Below are positions 1 to 9,569 of a stretch of 38,505 nucleotides of DNA, piece after piece (within the stretch, counting starts at the first letter, position 1; every line of letters begins with the position of its first letter). The position numbers were made by a program, and so were the translations under genes. This DNA is from Deltaproteobacteria bacterium (GTDB lineage Bacteria > Desulfobacterota > DSM-4660 > Desulfatiglandales > Desulfatiglandaceae): positions 1 through 38,505 of the forward strand of contig JAFDIV010000030.1 of assembly GCA_019307815.1 (NCBI GenBank), read 5' to 3'. The notes under the pieces are model-generated. The model made no database searches, was not told where the DNA came from, and was given only the letters and a program-made list of their open reading frames with translations.

Positions 1-1890
1 CTGCCGCACCTCCTGGTTTAAATTCACAGGCCTCAGCTCGCTCTTCACCTTGCGGCTGAATGCCAACAACTGCTGTGTCAACTCCCTAGCCCTTTCGGCA
101 GCCATCTCTATTTGCCTGAGGTTACTCACATCCGGATCATCCTTGTCCTTGCCCATCAATAGTATCTGTGTGTAGCCCAGAATCGCCTGCAACAGGTTGT
201 TAAAATCATGGGCTATACCTCCTGCCAGTGTCCCCACCGCCTCCATCTTTTGGGCCTGGATTAACTGTGCCTCAAGGCGTCTTTTGTCTTCCTCCGCCTT
301 TTTGCGTTTTGTGATATCCCTTGCTACGGAAACTACCCCAATGATCTTGCCGTCTCGAATTATCGGGTGTCCACTCACCTCTCCAAACCTCACTTGACCG
401 TCTTTTGTGACAAAGGCATATTCGGCTGAGTCGATCCTTTCTCCCCCAAAGACTTTCATTGCATCCTGAACAGCTTTTTCCAAGTAGTCCGGAGTCACAA
501 TATTCAACTCATGAAAAGACTTCCCAATCAGCTCTTCGGGTTTATAGCCCAGGAGTCTTTCTACAGATGGGGATATGTCAATAATTTTTAAGTCAGAACC
601 ATATGAGAAGATAACATCATTTACACTTTCAAAATGCAGTCGATACCTTTCTTCTGACTCTCTTAACGCCTCTTCCATCTTCTTCCGATCTGAGATGTCC
701 ACAAAGGATGCAATACTCTTTCTTGTCCCTGGGATTATTCCAATCTGGATAAGGCCGTATTTTTTCTTTCCATGTCTGTCTATCCATGCAAACTCGTATT
801 CATTGGGAACGCTATTTTCTTTTATCCTCCGGGCAGCGTGGTATGTTTTGATTCTTTCCAGATCTTCAGGTGCAATGAAATCGGTTATTCTCATTTTGCC
901 TTCCAGTTCTTCCCGTGAATAACCCGAAAATATTTCGCATCTCGCATTAACTTGAGAAATGGTCAAGTCTTCCTCAACGACGAATGTTGCGGCCCCGGTA
1001 TTCTCAAAGAGGCTGCGGTATCTTTGCTCGCTTTCCTGTAAGGCCCTCTCGGCTTCCCGTCTGAAAGTAATATCCAATAGGGAGGCGATACTTCTTTTGG
1101 TTCCGGGTATTACCGTAACCCTATTAAGGACATACTTTACTTGGCCATTTCGGTCCACAAAACGGAATTCATATTGTTGAGGAGCAGCTTCAGGCTCCTT
1201 CCTTCTTTGATAATGGTAATGCTTCATTCTTTCTAAATCCTCGGGAAAGACGAACTGGGTCCAGCTCATTTTTCCTTCTATTTCCTCTTTTGAGTACCCA
1301 CTAAGTCTTTCAAACTCTGGATTTGCTTTGGAGATGGTGGTGTCATCCTCAATAATCACGGTAGCTGCTCCAGCATATTTAAATAGGGTACGGTATGCCG
1401 CTTCACTCTTTCGTATTGCATCTTCCACCTTCAAGCGCTCACTGATGTCGCGGATTACCTCAACCGCACCTACAATATTGCCCTTCACATCATATAGGGA
1501 TCTTGCAACATTCCAGAAAAGGGAGCCAGGTTTCTTGAAAGGCGGATTCAGTGTTTCGGAAAATAGTGTATCTCCGTCCCTCTTTATGTACTCATACGAC
1601 CTCGCAAAGTTCTCATCCCAATGGAGGACAAGATCGATGAGACACGGTCGCCTGGTCCCCCACAAGGGGATCGAATATTCATAGTTGCCCTTTCCGATAA
1701 TATCTTCAGCCTTCATGCCCGTAAGCTCTTCCATAGCACGATTCCAGGCAGTTACTCTGCCTTCTGCATCAATCGCAAAGGTGGCATCAGGCAGAAAATT
1801 GATGATTTGGGCCAGAACCTCTTTTTCAACGGCTATCAAGCTTGTCCCTTTTTCCGAGCATTTTGAGCCCCTTTTGTCCCGACGGCTCAT
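1..1890 (-). CDS. Multi-PAS sensor histidine kinase, C-terminus cut by window edge
   Basis: The frame is open from an ATG at 1888-1890 to base 1, giving 630 residues with no stop, so the ATP-binding domain lies outside the window. An AAGGAG box sits just upstream of the ATG. Four PAS domains can be placed at about residues 25-150, 160-277, 285-402 and 410-530. They are followed by a HisKA dimerisation helix with the H-box GGIAHDFNN, whose phospho-accepting His is residue 561. No membrane segment or signal peptide is visible, so a cytoplasmic sensor is inferred. PAS2 and PAS3 resemble each other closely, and PAS2 is strikingly like the second PAS of the hybrid kinase at 6316-8742. The family autophosphorylates on His and passes phosphate to a response regulator; the signal and partner are unknown. 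It diverges from the chemoreceptor gene at 2588. Confidence 0.9.
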   Translation of the reverse strand, partial: MSRRDKRGSKCSEKGTSLIAVEKEVLAQIINFLPDATFAIDAEGRVTAWNRAMEELTGMKAEDIIGKGNYEYSIPLWGTRRPCLIDLVLHWDENFARSYEYIKRDGDTLFSETLNPPFKKPGSLFWNVARSLYDVKGNIVGAVEVIRDISERLKVEDAIRKSEAAYRTLFKYAGAATVIIEDDTTISKANPEFERLSGYSKEEIEGKMSWTQFVFPEDLERMKHYHYQRRKEPEAAPQQYEFRFVDRNGQVKYVLNRVTVIPGTKRSIASLLDITFRREAERALQESEQRYRSLFENTGAATFVVEEDLTISQVNARCEIFSGYSREELEGKMRITDFIAPEDLERIKTYHAARRIKENSVPNEYEFAWIDRHGKKKYGLIQIGIIPGTRKSIASFVDISDRKKMEEALRESEERYRLHFESVNDVIFSYGSDLKIIDISPSVERLLGYKPEELIGKSFHELNIVTPDYLEKAVQDAMKVFGGERIDSAEYAFVTKDGQVRFGEVSGHPIIRDGKIIGVVSVARDITKRKKAEEDKRRLEAQLIQAQKMEAVGTLAGGIAHDFNNLLQAILGYTQILLMGKDKDDPDVSNLRQIEMAAERARELTQQLLAFSRKVKSELRPVNLNQEVRQ

Positions 1891-2587
1891 CTCTTGAACT
1901 CCTTAGAAAGAAATGTCAAAAGGATCACCAACGCCCCCTTTTACCTTCCTGCTTTTTCCCTATATAAACCACCATGAAAACAGGAGCTTCAGGATCTGCA
2001 ATATATTATCAGGCATGCCAGCTTCTGCGATACGTCTCAAGGGCAGGTCAGCAGCGAGGTCATGATTCCTTGTAATATAAATAGCATTTGTCGAAGTAAA
2101 AATCAATAGTCTTGGAAAACATTTACCGTTTTAAGCCAAATAAGCATACTTCAATAAAATCGAAATAATTTTTTAAAACTATACAAAAGGTTACCGTCCC
2201 ATATCAAAACACCGAATCCCTGAATGCGTAGGCCTTCCACAACCTTGTATTTTAGCCCCCTTTTACCACCTATATCTCTCCCCCTTTTGATAGGATAATC
2301 GGACTTGAACTCAAATATTATGAGGGAGTCTTTAATATTACAGAAACCTGTCAAGTTCTGGCTCAGGGAAACGATAATACTACTAGATCTAAGGATGACG
2401 CATAAAACAAACCCCCGATATATATGATGGATACGGCAAATTCTACCAAAACATAACATAGAATTAGTCAAAAATACAAATACCCGAAGAAATATATGGC
2501 ATATCGCTTGCACTGGGCAATTTTACATATGATTATTGATTAGCCCTATTCACATATGCTTCAATAATTCCTTAAGGAGGACGAGAG
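1891..2587. other. AT-rich divergent intergenic region (697 bp)
   Basis: This spacer separates the minus-strand kinase from the plus-strand chemoreceptor. The only strong signal is the sigma-54-type promoter at 2497-2512. I found no convincing sigma-70 promoter for the kinase, no tRNA and no structured RNA. A 120-codon minus-strand frame (2151-2513) begins with GTG, has no good ribosome binding site and resembles nothing I recognise, so it is not called as a gene. Confidence 0.6.
2497..2512 (+). promoter_or_regulatory. Sigma-54 (-24/-12) promoter for the chemoreceptor
   Basis: The sequence TGGCATATCGCTTGCA carries TGGCA and TTGCA with the exact spacing of the RpoN consensus (TGGCAC-N5-TTGCW). 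The invariant GG at -24 and GC at -12 are both present. It lies 75 bp upstream of the chemoreceptor ATG and points towards it. RpoN promoters need an enhancer-binding activator; no such gene is in the window. Confidence 0.7.
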
Positions 2588-4543
2588 ATGTTGAACCTCG
2601 GTCGCCTCAAAAGATTGAGTCTAAGGGGCCGGATACTCGTTTTACCCCTTTTGGGCATCTTGGGAATAGTCTTTGTGAGCGCGGTGAACTGGTATGTAGG
2701 GGAAGGTAAAAACCAGCAAATGATGATAGGCAACAAGAGCCAAGCCATCTCACACTCGGTCCTCAAGCTCCTAAACCTTGAAGAGCGATTTCTTCAAACC
2801 CATGACCCGAACCTCATCCCTCAACACAAAAAGACTCGGGAAATGCTTGCCAATGCCATTACTCAATTGTCCAAAGGGTCAGACGATAAGGAACTAAAGG
2901 CCGACGTAGAGAAAATAGCAAAACTTTACGAAATGCACATGCAAGTATTCGAGCAGATGGTTCAACATCTTTCCTTGATGGACAAGGCGAGGACTGGCCT
3001 TGCCGATATATTTCGAACTGTAGATAAACACCTGCAGTACATCATAGGTACAATCGACCAGGAAGAGGCTACCTTGACCATGGATGGCAATCTATTGGAC
3101 TCCAGTAAGATATCCGCACGGCGTGAAATAAAGGATCTGGCCTTGTATGGTGACAAAAAGATGCTCGCAATCTATGACCTTATTACCTTTGGAAACGTGA
3201 AACGATATCAGGAGACCGTGAGCAATCTTTCAAAGAAATTGCAACTCAAAGTAAAAAATATCGAAACCATCCTTTCCGCCATCAATTCTAATGATCTCAG
3301 CCAAAGATGGGAGGATGCAAAGGCCAATATGGCTCAAGTGGAAAAATTGGAAAAGGATTTTTTCTTTCAATGGCAAGAAAACGCGGCTCTACTTCCTAAG
3401 CTTCGCGAATCGGCCACGGCAATGGAAAAAACCCTTCAGGAGATCCTTAGGCATTTCCAGGAAATTATACAAGAGGAAGATCGCATAGGGAACTGGGTAG
3501 CGGTCTTATCATCTCTTGTAGGAATTATTTGTTTGGTATTCCTGGGCTATCTTATTTCAAAGTCGATCACCAAATCCCTCAGAAACATCATGGAAACATT
3601 GACAGAAGGGGCCATACAGGTTGCCTCTGCATCAGAACAGGTCTCTTCTTCCAGCCAGTCTCTGGCTGAAGGGGCCTCAGAACAGGCTTCTGCTATTGAA
3701 GAAACCTCTTCCTCTTTGGAAGAATTGTCTTCCATGACAAAACAGAATGCCGAAAATGCAGTACAGGCTGACAATTTGATGAAAGAGACAACGAGGGTCG
3801 TGGCTGATGCCAATACTGCCATGGCTGATGTTATCCAATCCATGGAAGAGGTATCCAAAGCAAGCCAGGAAACCCAGAAGATAATAAAGGATATTGATGA
3901 AGTGGCCTTTCAAACCAATTTGTTGGCTCTCAATGCCGCAGTTGAGGCCGCCCGGGCTGGTGAGGCTGGGGCGGGTTTTGCGGTAGTAGCTGATGAGGTT
4001 AGGAGCCTTGCCATGCGGGCCGCCGAAGCAGCCAAGAACACCGCAACTCTTATAGAGACTACCATAAACAGGGTAAACACGGGCACTGAATCGGTCAATA
4101 AAACCAATAGTGCGTTTTCTCAAGTCCAGGAGAGTGCCTCCAAGGTCGCTGAACTTGTGAGCGAAATCGCTGCCGCATCCAATGAGCAAGCTGAAGGCAT
4201 AGAACAGATAAACAGGGCTATCAATGAAATGGATAAGGTTATACAACAAACAGCCGCAAACGCGGAGGAATCTGCTTCAGCTTCTGAGGAAATGAGTGCA
4301 CAGGCCGAACAAATGAAGGCAGTGGTTCATGATCTAGTAACTCTTGTGGAGGGGAAAAAGGCAACTAGGTTTCAGCTCCAAGAGAAAGTTTCCCGATCTA
4401 CTGATGCAGAAGAGCGTTCCAAACTTAAATCTGAGGGAACTCGTAATCCACCGGTTTTGACAAAGGCCGAGCCCGAGGAGGAACAACCCTCCCCAGAAAA
4501 GGTCATTCCGATGGACGAAGACGAAGATTTTGAGGAATTCTAA
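2588..4543 (+). CDS. Methyl-accepting chemotaxis protein
   Basis: A 651-residue transmembrane chemoreceptor. Membrane helices lie at about residues 16-37 and 303-323 and bracket a roughly 265-residue, mostly helical periplasmic sensor domain that I cannot assign to a named ligand-binding family. After the second helix there is only a short HAMP-like stretch before the long signalling coiled coil. The conserved cytoplasmic tip lies at about 436-472 ([21 protein letters not shown] and following), the surface that binds CheA and CheW. A charged flexible tail ends in DFEEF. This fits the aromatic-x-x-aromatic C-terminal pentapeptide that tethers CheR or CheB in other receptors. The start is fixed by an AAGGAGG box at 2574-2580. 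Expression is probably RpoN-dependent (promoter at 2497-2512). A CheW gene lies 21 kb away; no CheA is in the window. Confidence 0.95.
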   Translation: MLNLGRLKRLSLRGRILVLPLLGILGIVFVSAVNWYVGEGKNQQMMIGNKSQAISHSVLKLLNLEERFLQTHDPNLIPQHKKTREMLANAITQLSKGSDDKELKADVEKIAKLYEMHMQVFEQMVQHLSLMDKARTGLADIFRTVDKHLQYIIGTIDQEEATLTMDGNLLDSSKISARREIKDLALYGDKKMLAIYDLITFGNVKRYQETVSNLSKKLQLKVKNIETILSAINSNDLSQRWEDAKANMAQVEKLEKDFFFQWQENAALLPKLRESATAMEKTLQEILRHFQEIIQEEDRIGNWVAVLSSLVGIICLVFLGYLISKSITKSLRNIMETLTEGAIQVASASEQVSSSSQSLAEGASEQASAIEETSSSLEELSSMTKQNAENAVQADNLMKETTRVVADANTAMADVIQSMEEVSKASQETQKIIKDIDEVAFQTNLLALNAAVEAARAGEAGAGFAVVADEVRSLAMRAAEAAKNTATLIETTINRVNTGTESVNKTNSAFSQVQESASKVAELVSEIAAASNEQAEGIEQINRAINEMDKVIQQTAANAEESASASEEMSAQAEQMKAVVHDLVTLVEGKKATRFQLQEKVSRSTDAEERSKLKSEGTRNPPVLTKAEPEEEQPSPEKVIPMDEDEDFEEF

Positions 4544-4581
4544 AAAATTACAAATCCAGGGAGGCAAACCCACAGCCTAGA

Positions 4582-6303
4582 TCATATCTCCAAAGGTAAA
4601 ACCGCTCGATCCCTGAGTCGCACATATCCATGATGGGTGATACGAAGATGAGGAATGGCAGCGGTGCCAAGGGTATTCAATGTAAGTAATGGTTTTTCCC
4701 ACGGCACCCCTAAGCGTTTCAGTGACTCCTCGAGATGTTGGAGACGGTTCCGCGCTGTCTCCATGCTGTCCAAGGTCACCACACCACAAAGGGGGGCTGG
4801 ATATTCGGCGATCATCTGAGCCTTTATAGCCACTACAGCCCCGCCTCCCAATTCCCTTAGGCGTTCCACAACCATTTCCATGGACTCAATATCTCTTCCA
4901 ATCACGATCATATCCGGTGTATCCCAGCACATGGTAGAACCGCACGCCCCTTCTCTTAGTCCAAAGCCTTTAATAAGCCCCAAAAATGTCCCTCTACTGC
5001 CCGTCCTCTCCAAGGCCAATAAGAGATTTACATCTTTCCAGTCAGCCTTATCCCCTATATTCATCACGCCCTCTTTTGTGACAAGTCTAGAGACCAATTC
5101 CATCACTCTGGCTTTTCCCTTTTCGGGGAGCGAGGGGATGGAAAAGGAGTCAATCTTGACCGTGTCAAACATGTGCCGAGGATAACTCTCTTTGCGGGGC
5201 CTAACCAAGGCCTTCCCATCTCGATAAATAACTTTCCCCCTACACATGACAAGTTCGGGTAAATATTTCTCAGCACCTGGTATCATTACTAGATCCGCCT
5301 GCTTACCAGGTGTTATTGAGCCAATCATGCGATCCAGCCCAAAGTGCTCTGCTACATTGATGGTCACAGCCTGATATACCTGAGCTGGCCGGATCCCAAG
5401 CTTGATGGCATGCCGCACTGCAGCATCCAAATAACCCTCTGAGATAAAACCTTCGGGGTCCATGCTATCTGTACAGAGAATGATTCTTCTCGTATCAATG
5501 CCTTTTTTAAAAACGCCAGCCACCTCATCCAGCTCTTTGCGGATGCCACCTTGCCGGATCATGACCCAATACCCAAGTCTGAGCCTTTCTACCACCTCCT
5601 TTTCCGTAATCGGCTCGTGGCATGAACTGACCCCCAAGGCTGTATAAGCCTGGAGTTTGTTATCAGATGCCCCTGCTGTATGACCTTCCACAAGCTTTCC
5701 ATAGGACCGCGCCATGGCTGCAAGATCCCTCACCCTCTCTCCTTGTTCTCCCTCCAAAAACATATTGGCCCAATAGACCTCGCCAAGGCCCAGACATTGG
5801 GGATCACGAAAAAATTGGCGATATGCTTCGGCCCGCGGAGCATGGATTTCTTCCTGGGAAGTAAGACCGCACAGGGGCGCTATGGTATGATAAAAGCGAA
5901 TAGGCTGATCCCTCATGGCATTGATGAAATATTTGAACCCATCTATACCAGCCACTGTGGCCAGCTCTATGGTCTCAGTGATCACTGTGGTGGTGCCAGA
6001 AGGAATTACGTGACGGACAAATTCCTCCAACCCGGTCAAGTTCATTATGTGTGTGTGCCCTTCGATCAAGCCCGGAAGGATAACTTTTTCCTGAGCGTCG
6101 ATAACCTGGGTGTTATCTCCTATTACAGGATCTCGTTCAGGGCCCACATAGGCGATCCATCCATCCTTGATCCATATGGATTGGCCTTTCAAAAATTCAC
6201 CTGTGATGGAATTGAATACTGTGGCATTGGAGATAACTATATCAGGCGGCACCTTTTTCAATGCCACCATGCAAAGGATTTCGGATAATTGATTCGAGTC
6301 CAT
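4582..6303 (-). CDS. Adenine deaminase-like amidohydrolase (COG1001), divergent
   Basis: This 573-residue protein has the two-part build of adenine deaminase: an amidohydrolase metal-binding barrel (about 20-385) and the family's C-terminal domain (about 395-573). Likely metal ligands are present: H83 and H85 in EGHTHIM, E175 in GLGEVYW, H208 in EGHTAGA, H229 in SSCHEP and D279 in CTDSMD. Two signatures differ from classical enzymes as I recall them. The usual DPHEIANV reads ETIELATV (His lost near residue 112), and the C-terminal AHDSHN reads CWDTPD (residues 459-464). The fold and hydrolase chemistry are therefore well supported, but adenine as substrate is not. It is the last gene of a tight group, 12 bp after the hybrid kinase. 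An ATG at 6301-6303 with an upstream GAGG box is used. Alternatives are deamination or hydrolysis of another purine or cyclic amide. Confidence 0.85.
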   Translation of the reverse strand: MDSNQLSEILCMVALKKVPPDIVISNATVFNSITGEFLKGQSIWIKDGWIAYVGPERDPVIGDNTQVIDAQEKVILPGLIEGHTHIMNLTGLEEFVRHVIPSGTTTVITETIELATVAGIDGFKYFINAMRDQPIRFYHTIAPLCGLTSQEEIHAPRAEAYRQFFRDPQCLGLGEVYWANMFLEGEQGERVRDLAAMARSYGKLVEGHTAGASDNKLQAYTALGVSSCHEPITEKEVVERLRLGYWVMIRQGGIRKELDEVAGVFKKGIDTRRIILCTDSMDPEGFISEGYLDAAVRHAIKLGIRPAQVYQAVTINVAEHFGLDRMIGSITPGKQADLVMIPGAEKYLPELVMCRGKVIYRDGKALVRPRKESYPRHMFDTVKIDSFSIPSLPEKGKARVMELVSRLVTKEGVMNIGDKADWKDVNLLLALERTGSRGTFLGLIKGFGLREGACGSTMCWDTPDMIVIGRDIESMEMVVERLRELGGGAVVAIKAQMIAEYPAPLCGVVTLDSMETARNRLQHLEESLKRLGVPWEKPLLTLNTLGTAAIPHLRITHHGYVRLRDRAVLPLEI

Positions 6304-6315
6304 GTATACCTACCT

Positions 6316-8742
6316 CTATTCCTCCAATGTCTCTCTTACCTTTTGAGCCAACTCCTTTATCATCAATGGCTTCATCACGAGGGCCCTTATTCCCATATCC
6401 TTCACCTTTTCATCTGTGAGATTGTCACTATATCCGGTGCAGAGGATTATAGGAATGTCAGGCCGAATCCTTAACAGTTCTTGGGCCAGTTTTTCACCTG
6501 GCATTCCAGGCATTATTTTGTCCATAATTACTAGATCAAAATCCAAAGGCTTGCTCCTGAAAAGCTCAAGGGCCTCAAAGGGGCTGGTAGTAGTGCTAAC
6601 TTGATATCCCAAAGCGGAAAGTATCTTGCCCCCTATTTCCACTAGGCTGGGCTCATCATCCACGAACAGGATTCGCTCATGGCCACTTAGAAAGGGTGTT
6701 TCTTCTTGAGGGTGTTCAGTTTCCACTTCTTGTACAACTCGTGGAAGATAGACATCAAAAACGCTTCCTTTGCCTATTTGGCTGGCTACTGCAATGCCTC
6801 CATCGCATGCCTTTACGATCCCATGTACCACAGCTAGACCTAGGCCAGTTCCTTCCCCTGTGCCCTTGGTTGTAAAGTATGGATCGAATATGCGATCCAC
6901 CAGTTCCGGAGGTATTCCATGTCCTGTGTCCTTAACCCTTAACTGCACATAATTACCTGGCTTCAATTCCCTTCCGTGGACATGGAGTGGCCGTTCTATA
7001 CTTGTGTCTTGAAGGCCGACTTCCAACACCCCTACCTGGCCTTCCATAGCATGGGCCGCATTAGTGCAAAGATTTATCAAGATCTGATGGATCTGGATGG
7101 GATCTGCCAAAATAACTCCATCGGAATTCATGTGCTCTCGAATCTCAATGGTTTTGGGTAAGGATGCCCGCAGCATCTTTAATGCTTCTTTTATGACTGG
7201 CTGGATGCGCAATGGCCTGCGTTCTTGCTCTGTGCCACGGCTGAAGGCCAAGATTTGCTTAATCAGATCACGTGCCCTAAGCGCTGAGTCAAGGGCCTCC
7301 TTAAGGTTTTTTCTGGCTGGGAGGCCCTCTGGCATATCACACAATGCAAGCTCGACATAGCCCACAATGGCTGCCAAGATATTATTGAAATCGTGGGCAA
7401 TGCCTCCTGCCAGAGTGCCGATTGCCTCCATTTTTTGGGCTTGGCGCAATTGGGCCTGCATCCTTTCCTTTTCAGCCTCAGCCAGTTTCCTCTCTGTAAT
7501 ATTGTCCATCACTGCCATGACTGCTGGTCGGCCCCTATAGGATACCAAGGTTGATCGCACTTCCAAGGTAATCCTTTTCCCACTCCTTGAGATCACCTCA
7601 ACTTCATAGGGAATGGAAGCTGATTCACCCCTGAGCCTCTTTTCATGTTTCTCTTTTACCAACTGGCGGTATTCTGGTGCCACAATCTCTAGGAAGCTCT
7701 TCCCTTTGGTATCTTCCAACGTATAGCCTAACAGTTCTTCATAGTATGGATTACGATAAACTGTCTCTCCGTCTTGAATCATCACAATGCAGGCCTCTGC
7801 AAACTCCGACAAGGTGCGGTATTTTTCTTCTGCCTCCCGCAGAGCCTTTTCTGTTTCTTTGCGTTGGGTGATATCAAGCAGGGATGCAACTGATTTCTTG
7901 GTGCCTGGGATCATTCCAACCCGGTTGAGTATGTGGCGAATCTCTCCATTCTTATTGATAAAGCGAAATTCATATTCTTCTGGGACATCTCTTTCCTTTT
8001 CTCTACGCTCGCTGTGATATCTTTTCAGTCGTTCCAGATCTTCTGGCACCACGAATCGGGTCCAAGACATCTTTCCTTCTATCTCTTCTCTGGCGTACCC
8101 ACTTAATCTTTCGAATTCTGAATTGGCCATGGAAATGGTGGTATCCTCTTCCATTAGCACGATGGCGGTACCAGTATGTTCAAAGAGGCTTCGTAACCTT
8201 TCAGTTTCCTCAAAGAAAGAACGCTCGGCTGCCACCTGCTCCGTGATATCATAGTAGTGTTCGATGCGTCCACCCTGCAGTGGGCCTTGCTCAATAGGAC
8301 AACTCCGGTAAAGGAGCCATCGTTCCTTTCGCCCATTTGAGGGGAGCACATGGCATCGGAAGTGTTCCATATATGTATTATTCTGATATGCTGAGATGAG
8401 CTTATTGCCAAAGGCCTCAGGGTCTTCAAAGAAGTGCATGATCTTTTCTTCTATTAATCTCCTCTTATCCTTGCCTATTACCTGATGCCGACTTATCCCG
8501 AAGAACTCTTCAACCGCTTTGTTTGCCCAGAACACTTGAAACCGAGGATCAAGCACAAAGAGGGCTACATGAATATTGTCCAGAATCTCCAAGCCAAGTG
8601 GGCTGAAGCCGAATTGCTCGTCCGGCCTCGTATTTTTAAGGGCATCAGTAAGCATATGGTGTGCAATGGTTTCAAAAATTTGGCCTTGGAGGTCTTGATT
8701 GTGTGAGGTATTGACCCCATGGCGTGGCTGACTCTTTTTCAT
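6316..8742 (-). CDS. PAS hybrid histidine kinase with C-terminal receiver
   Basis: A soluble hybrid sensor kinase of about 808 residues. In order it has three PAS domains (about 48-170, 185-297, 305-420), HisKA with H-box GGIAHDFNN (His near 450), and a HATPase domain with an N-box around [10 protein letters not shown] and G-boxes DTGHGIP and GTGLGLAV. A receiver domain follows (about 688-805) with acidic pair DD near 696, phospho-acceptor Asp near 742 in [10 protein letters not shown], Thr near 770 and Lys near 792. Phosphate probably moves from His to the attached receiver and perhaps onward. The frame opens with GTG directly before an ATG; I use the ATG (8740-8742) because it sits 7 nt after AGGAG. 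The ribosome site overlaps the end of the isomerase-like gene and the stop is 12 bp before the amidohydrolase, so co-transcription is likely. No DNA-binding output domain is present. Confidence 0.92.
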   Translation of the reverse strand: MKKSQPRHGVNTSHNQDLQGQIFETIAHHMLTDALKNTRPDEQFGFSPLGLEILDNIHVALFVLDPRFQVFWANKAVEEFFGISRHQVIGKDKRRLIEEKIMHFFEDPEAFGNKLISAYQNNTYMEHFRCHVLPSNGRKERWLLYRSCPIEQGPLQGGRIEHYYDITEQVAAERSFFEETERLRSLFEHTGTAIVLMEEDTTISMANSEFERLSGYAREEIEGKMSWTRFVVPEDLERLKRYHSERREKERDVPEEYEFRFINKNGEIRHILNRVGMIPGTKKSVASLLDITQRKETEKALREAEEKYRTLSEFAEACIVMIQDGETVYRNPYYEELLGYTLEDTKGKSFLEIVAPEYRQLVKEKHEKRLRGESASIPYEVEVISRSGKRITLEVRSTLVSYRGRPAVMAVMDNITERKLAEAEKERMQAQLRQAQKMEAIGTLAGGIAHDFNNILAAIVGYVELALCDMPEGLPARKNLKEALDSALRARDLIKQILAFSRGTEQERRPLRIQPVIKEALKMLRASLPKTIEIREHMNSDGVILADPIQIHQILINLCTNAAHAMEGQVGVLEVGLQDTSIERPLHVHGRELKPGNYVQLRVKDTGHGIPPELVDRIFDPYFTTKGTGEGTGLGLAVVHGIVKACDGGIAVASQIGKGSVFDVYLPRVVQEVETEHPQEETPFLSGHERILFVDDEPSLVEIGGKILSALGYQVSTTTSPFEALELFRSKPLDFDLVIMDKIMPGMPGEKLAQELLRIRPDIPIILCTGYSDNLTDEKVKDMGIRALVMKPLMIKELAQKVRETLEE

Positions 8743-8756
8743 CACTAGGCTCCTCT

Positions 8757-9518
8757 CTACTTTGAAGAGACACTATTTTTCCACAACCATTTCACCTTTT
8801 CCATAGATGGCTGGATTTCATGAGGCCTTAACTCTAGGGTTATAGTCCCTCTATATCCAATGGTGTTGAGTTCATCAAAAATGGGCCCGAAGTTAACTAA
8901 ACCTTCCCCGATCGGGAGGTGAAGGTCATCCTCAGGCGAACTCCCTCCAAAATTGTCGTGAATGTGCACATGCCGAATCCGTTCCGGGTACCTCCGAATA
9001 AACCCTAAGCTTCTATTCTCCGAGGTAAGAAGTTGTGCATGACCAATGTCCAAGGTAAAACCTAGTTCAGGGAGTGCCTCAAATATTTCAGCTAAGTCCC
9101 CAGCCTTCTCGCTCAAATTTTCTATATTCACGGGCACCTGATATTGAGCCGCCTGTTCCAATACGCGTCGCAAGAAACCAATTTTATATACTATCACCTC
9201 CTGTTTTACAAATCTCGGGTCCATCCATAGGTGGACAGTGAGTACTTTGGCATTAAGCTTTCTGACCAAAGGAAGAATCCTTAGCAACTTTGGGAGGTAA
9301 ACATGCTCTAAGGAATATAAGTCGTTGGGATTCCCTTCCCTAGGGCCATGACAAAGATAAAAAAAATCGCTTCCTCGGAGCAAATCTTGATATTCTCTAA
9401 CATGGTCTTTAGAGCTAAACGCCTCTGGATCTGCAATGGAAACCTCAGCAAATTGAAGGCCCATGGCCATTAGTTGTCTAACGTCCTCTACAGATCTCGC
9501 CGTACCCCCCAGTTGCAT
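8757..9518 (-). CDS. Sugar phosphate isomerase/epimerase-like TIM barrel
   Basis: A 253-residue protein of the xylose isomerase-like TIM barrel family (AP endonuclease 2 superfamily). Typical strand-end motifs with potential metal ligands are visible: NIENLSEKAGD, TLDIGHAQLL, HVHIHDN and a closing TLELRP. The superfamily includes sugar isomerases, epimerases, hydroxypyruvate isomerase and endonuclease IV. The HDN...D-HLPIGEG pattern fits the sugar isomerase/epimerase branch better than the DNA-repair branch. The substrate cannot be read from the sequence. The gene lies between an NDP-forming CoA ligase and the hybrid kinase with short gaps (51 and 14 bp), consistent with one transcript. The ATG at 9516-9518 has AGGAT about 8 nt upstream. 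Confidence 0.8.
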   Translation of the reverse strand: MQLGGTARSVEDVRQLMAMGLQFAEVSIADPEAFSSKDHVREYQDLLRGSDFFYLCHGPREGNPNDLYSLEHVYLPKLLRILPLVRKLNAKVLTVHLWMDPRFVKQEVIVYKIGFLRRVLEQAAQYQVPVNIENLSEKAGDLAEIFEALPELGFTLDIGHAQLLTSENRSLGFIRRYPERIRHVHIHDNFGGSSPEDDLHLPIGEGLVNFGPIFDELNTIGYRGTITLELRPHEIQPSMEKVKWLWKNSVSSK

Positions 9519-9569
9519 GTTGTTTTATCCTATTCCTAAGGCCAATTAAAACTACGGAATGGTCAGTGC

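Noticed and set aside
2151..2513. 120-codon minus-strand open frame in the kinase-chemoreceptor spacer
   Set aside because: It begins with GTG, has no convincing ribosome site, overlaps the sigma-54 promoter and resembles no family I know. AT-rich intergenic sequence easily gives such frames.
3677..4249. 190-codon minus-strand frame opposite the chemoreceptor signalling domain
   Set aside because: It is a shadow of the repetitive Ala/Glu/Ser coiled coil on the plus strand, and the product has no recognisable domain.
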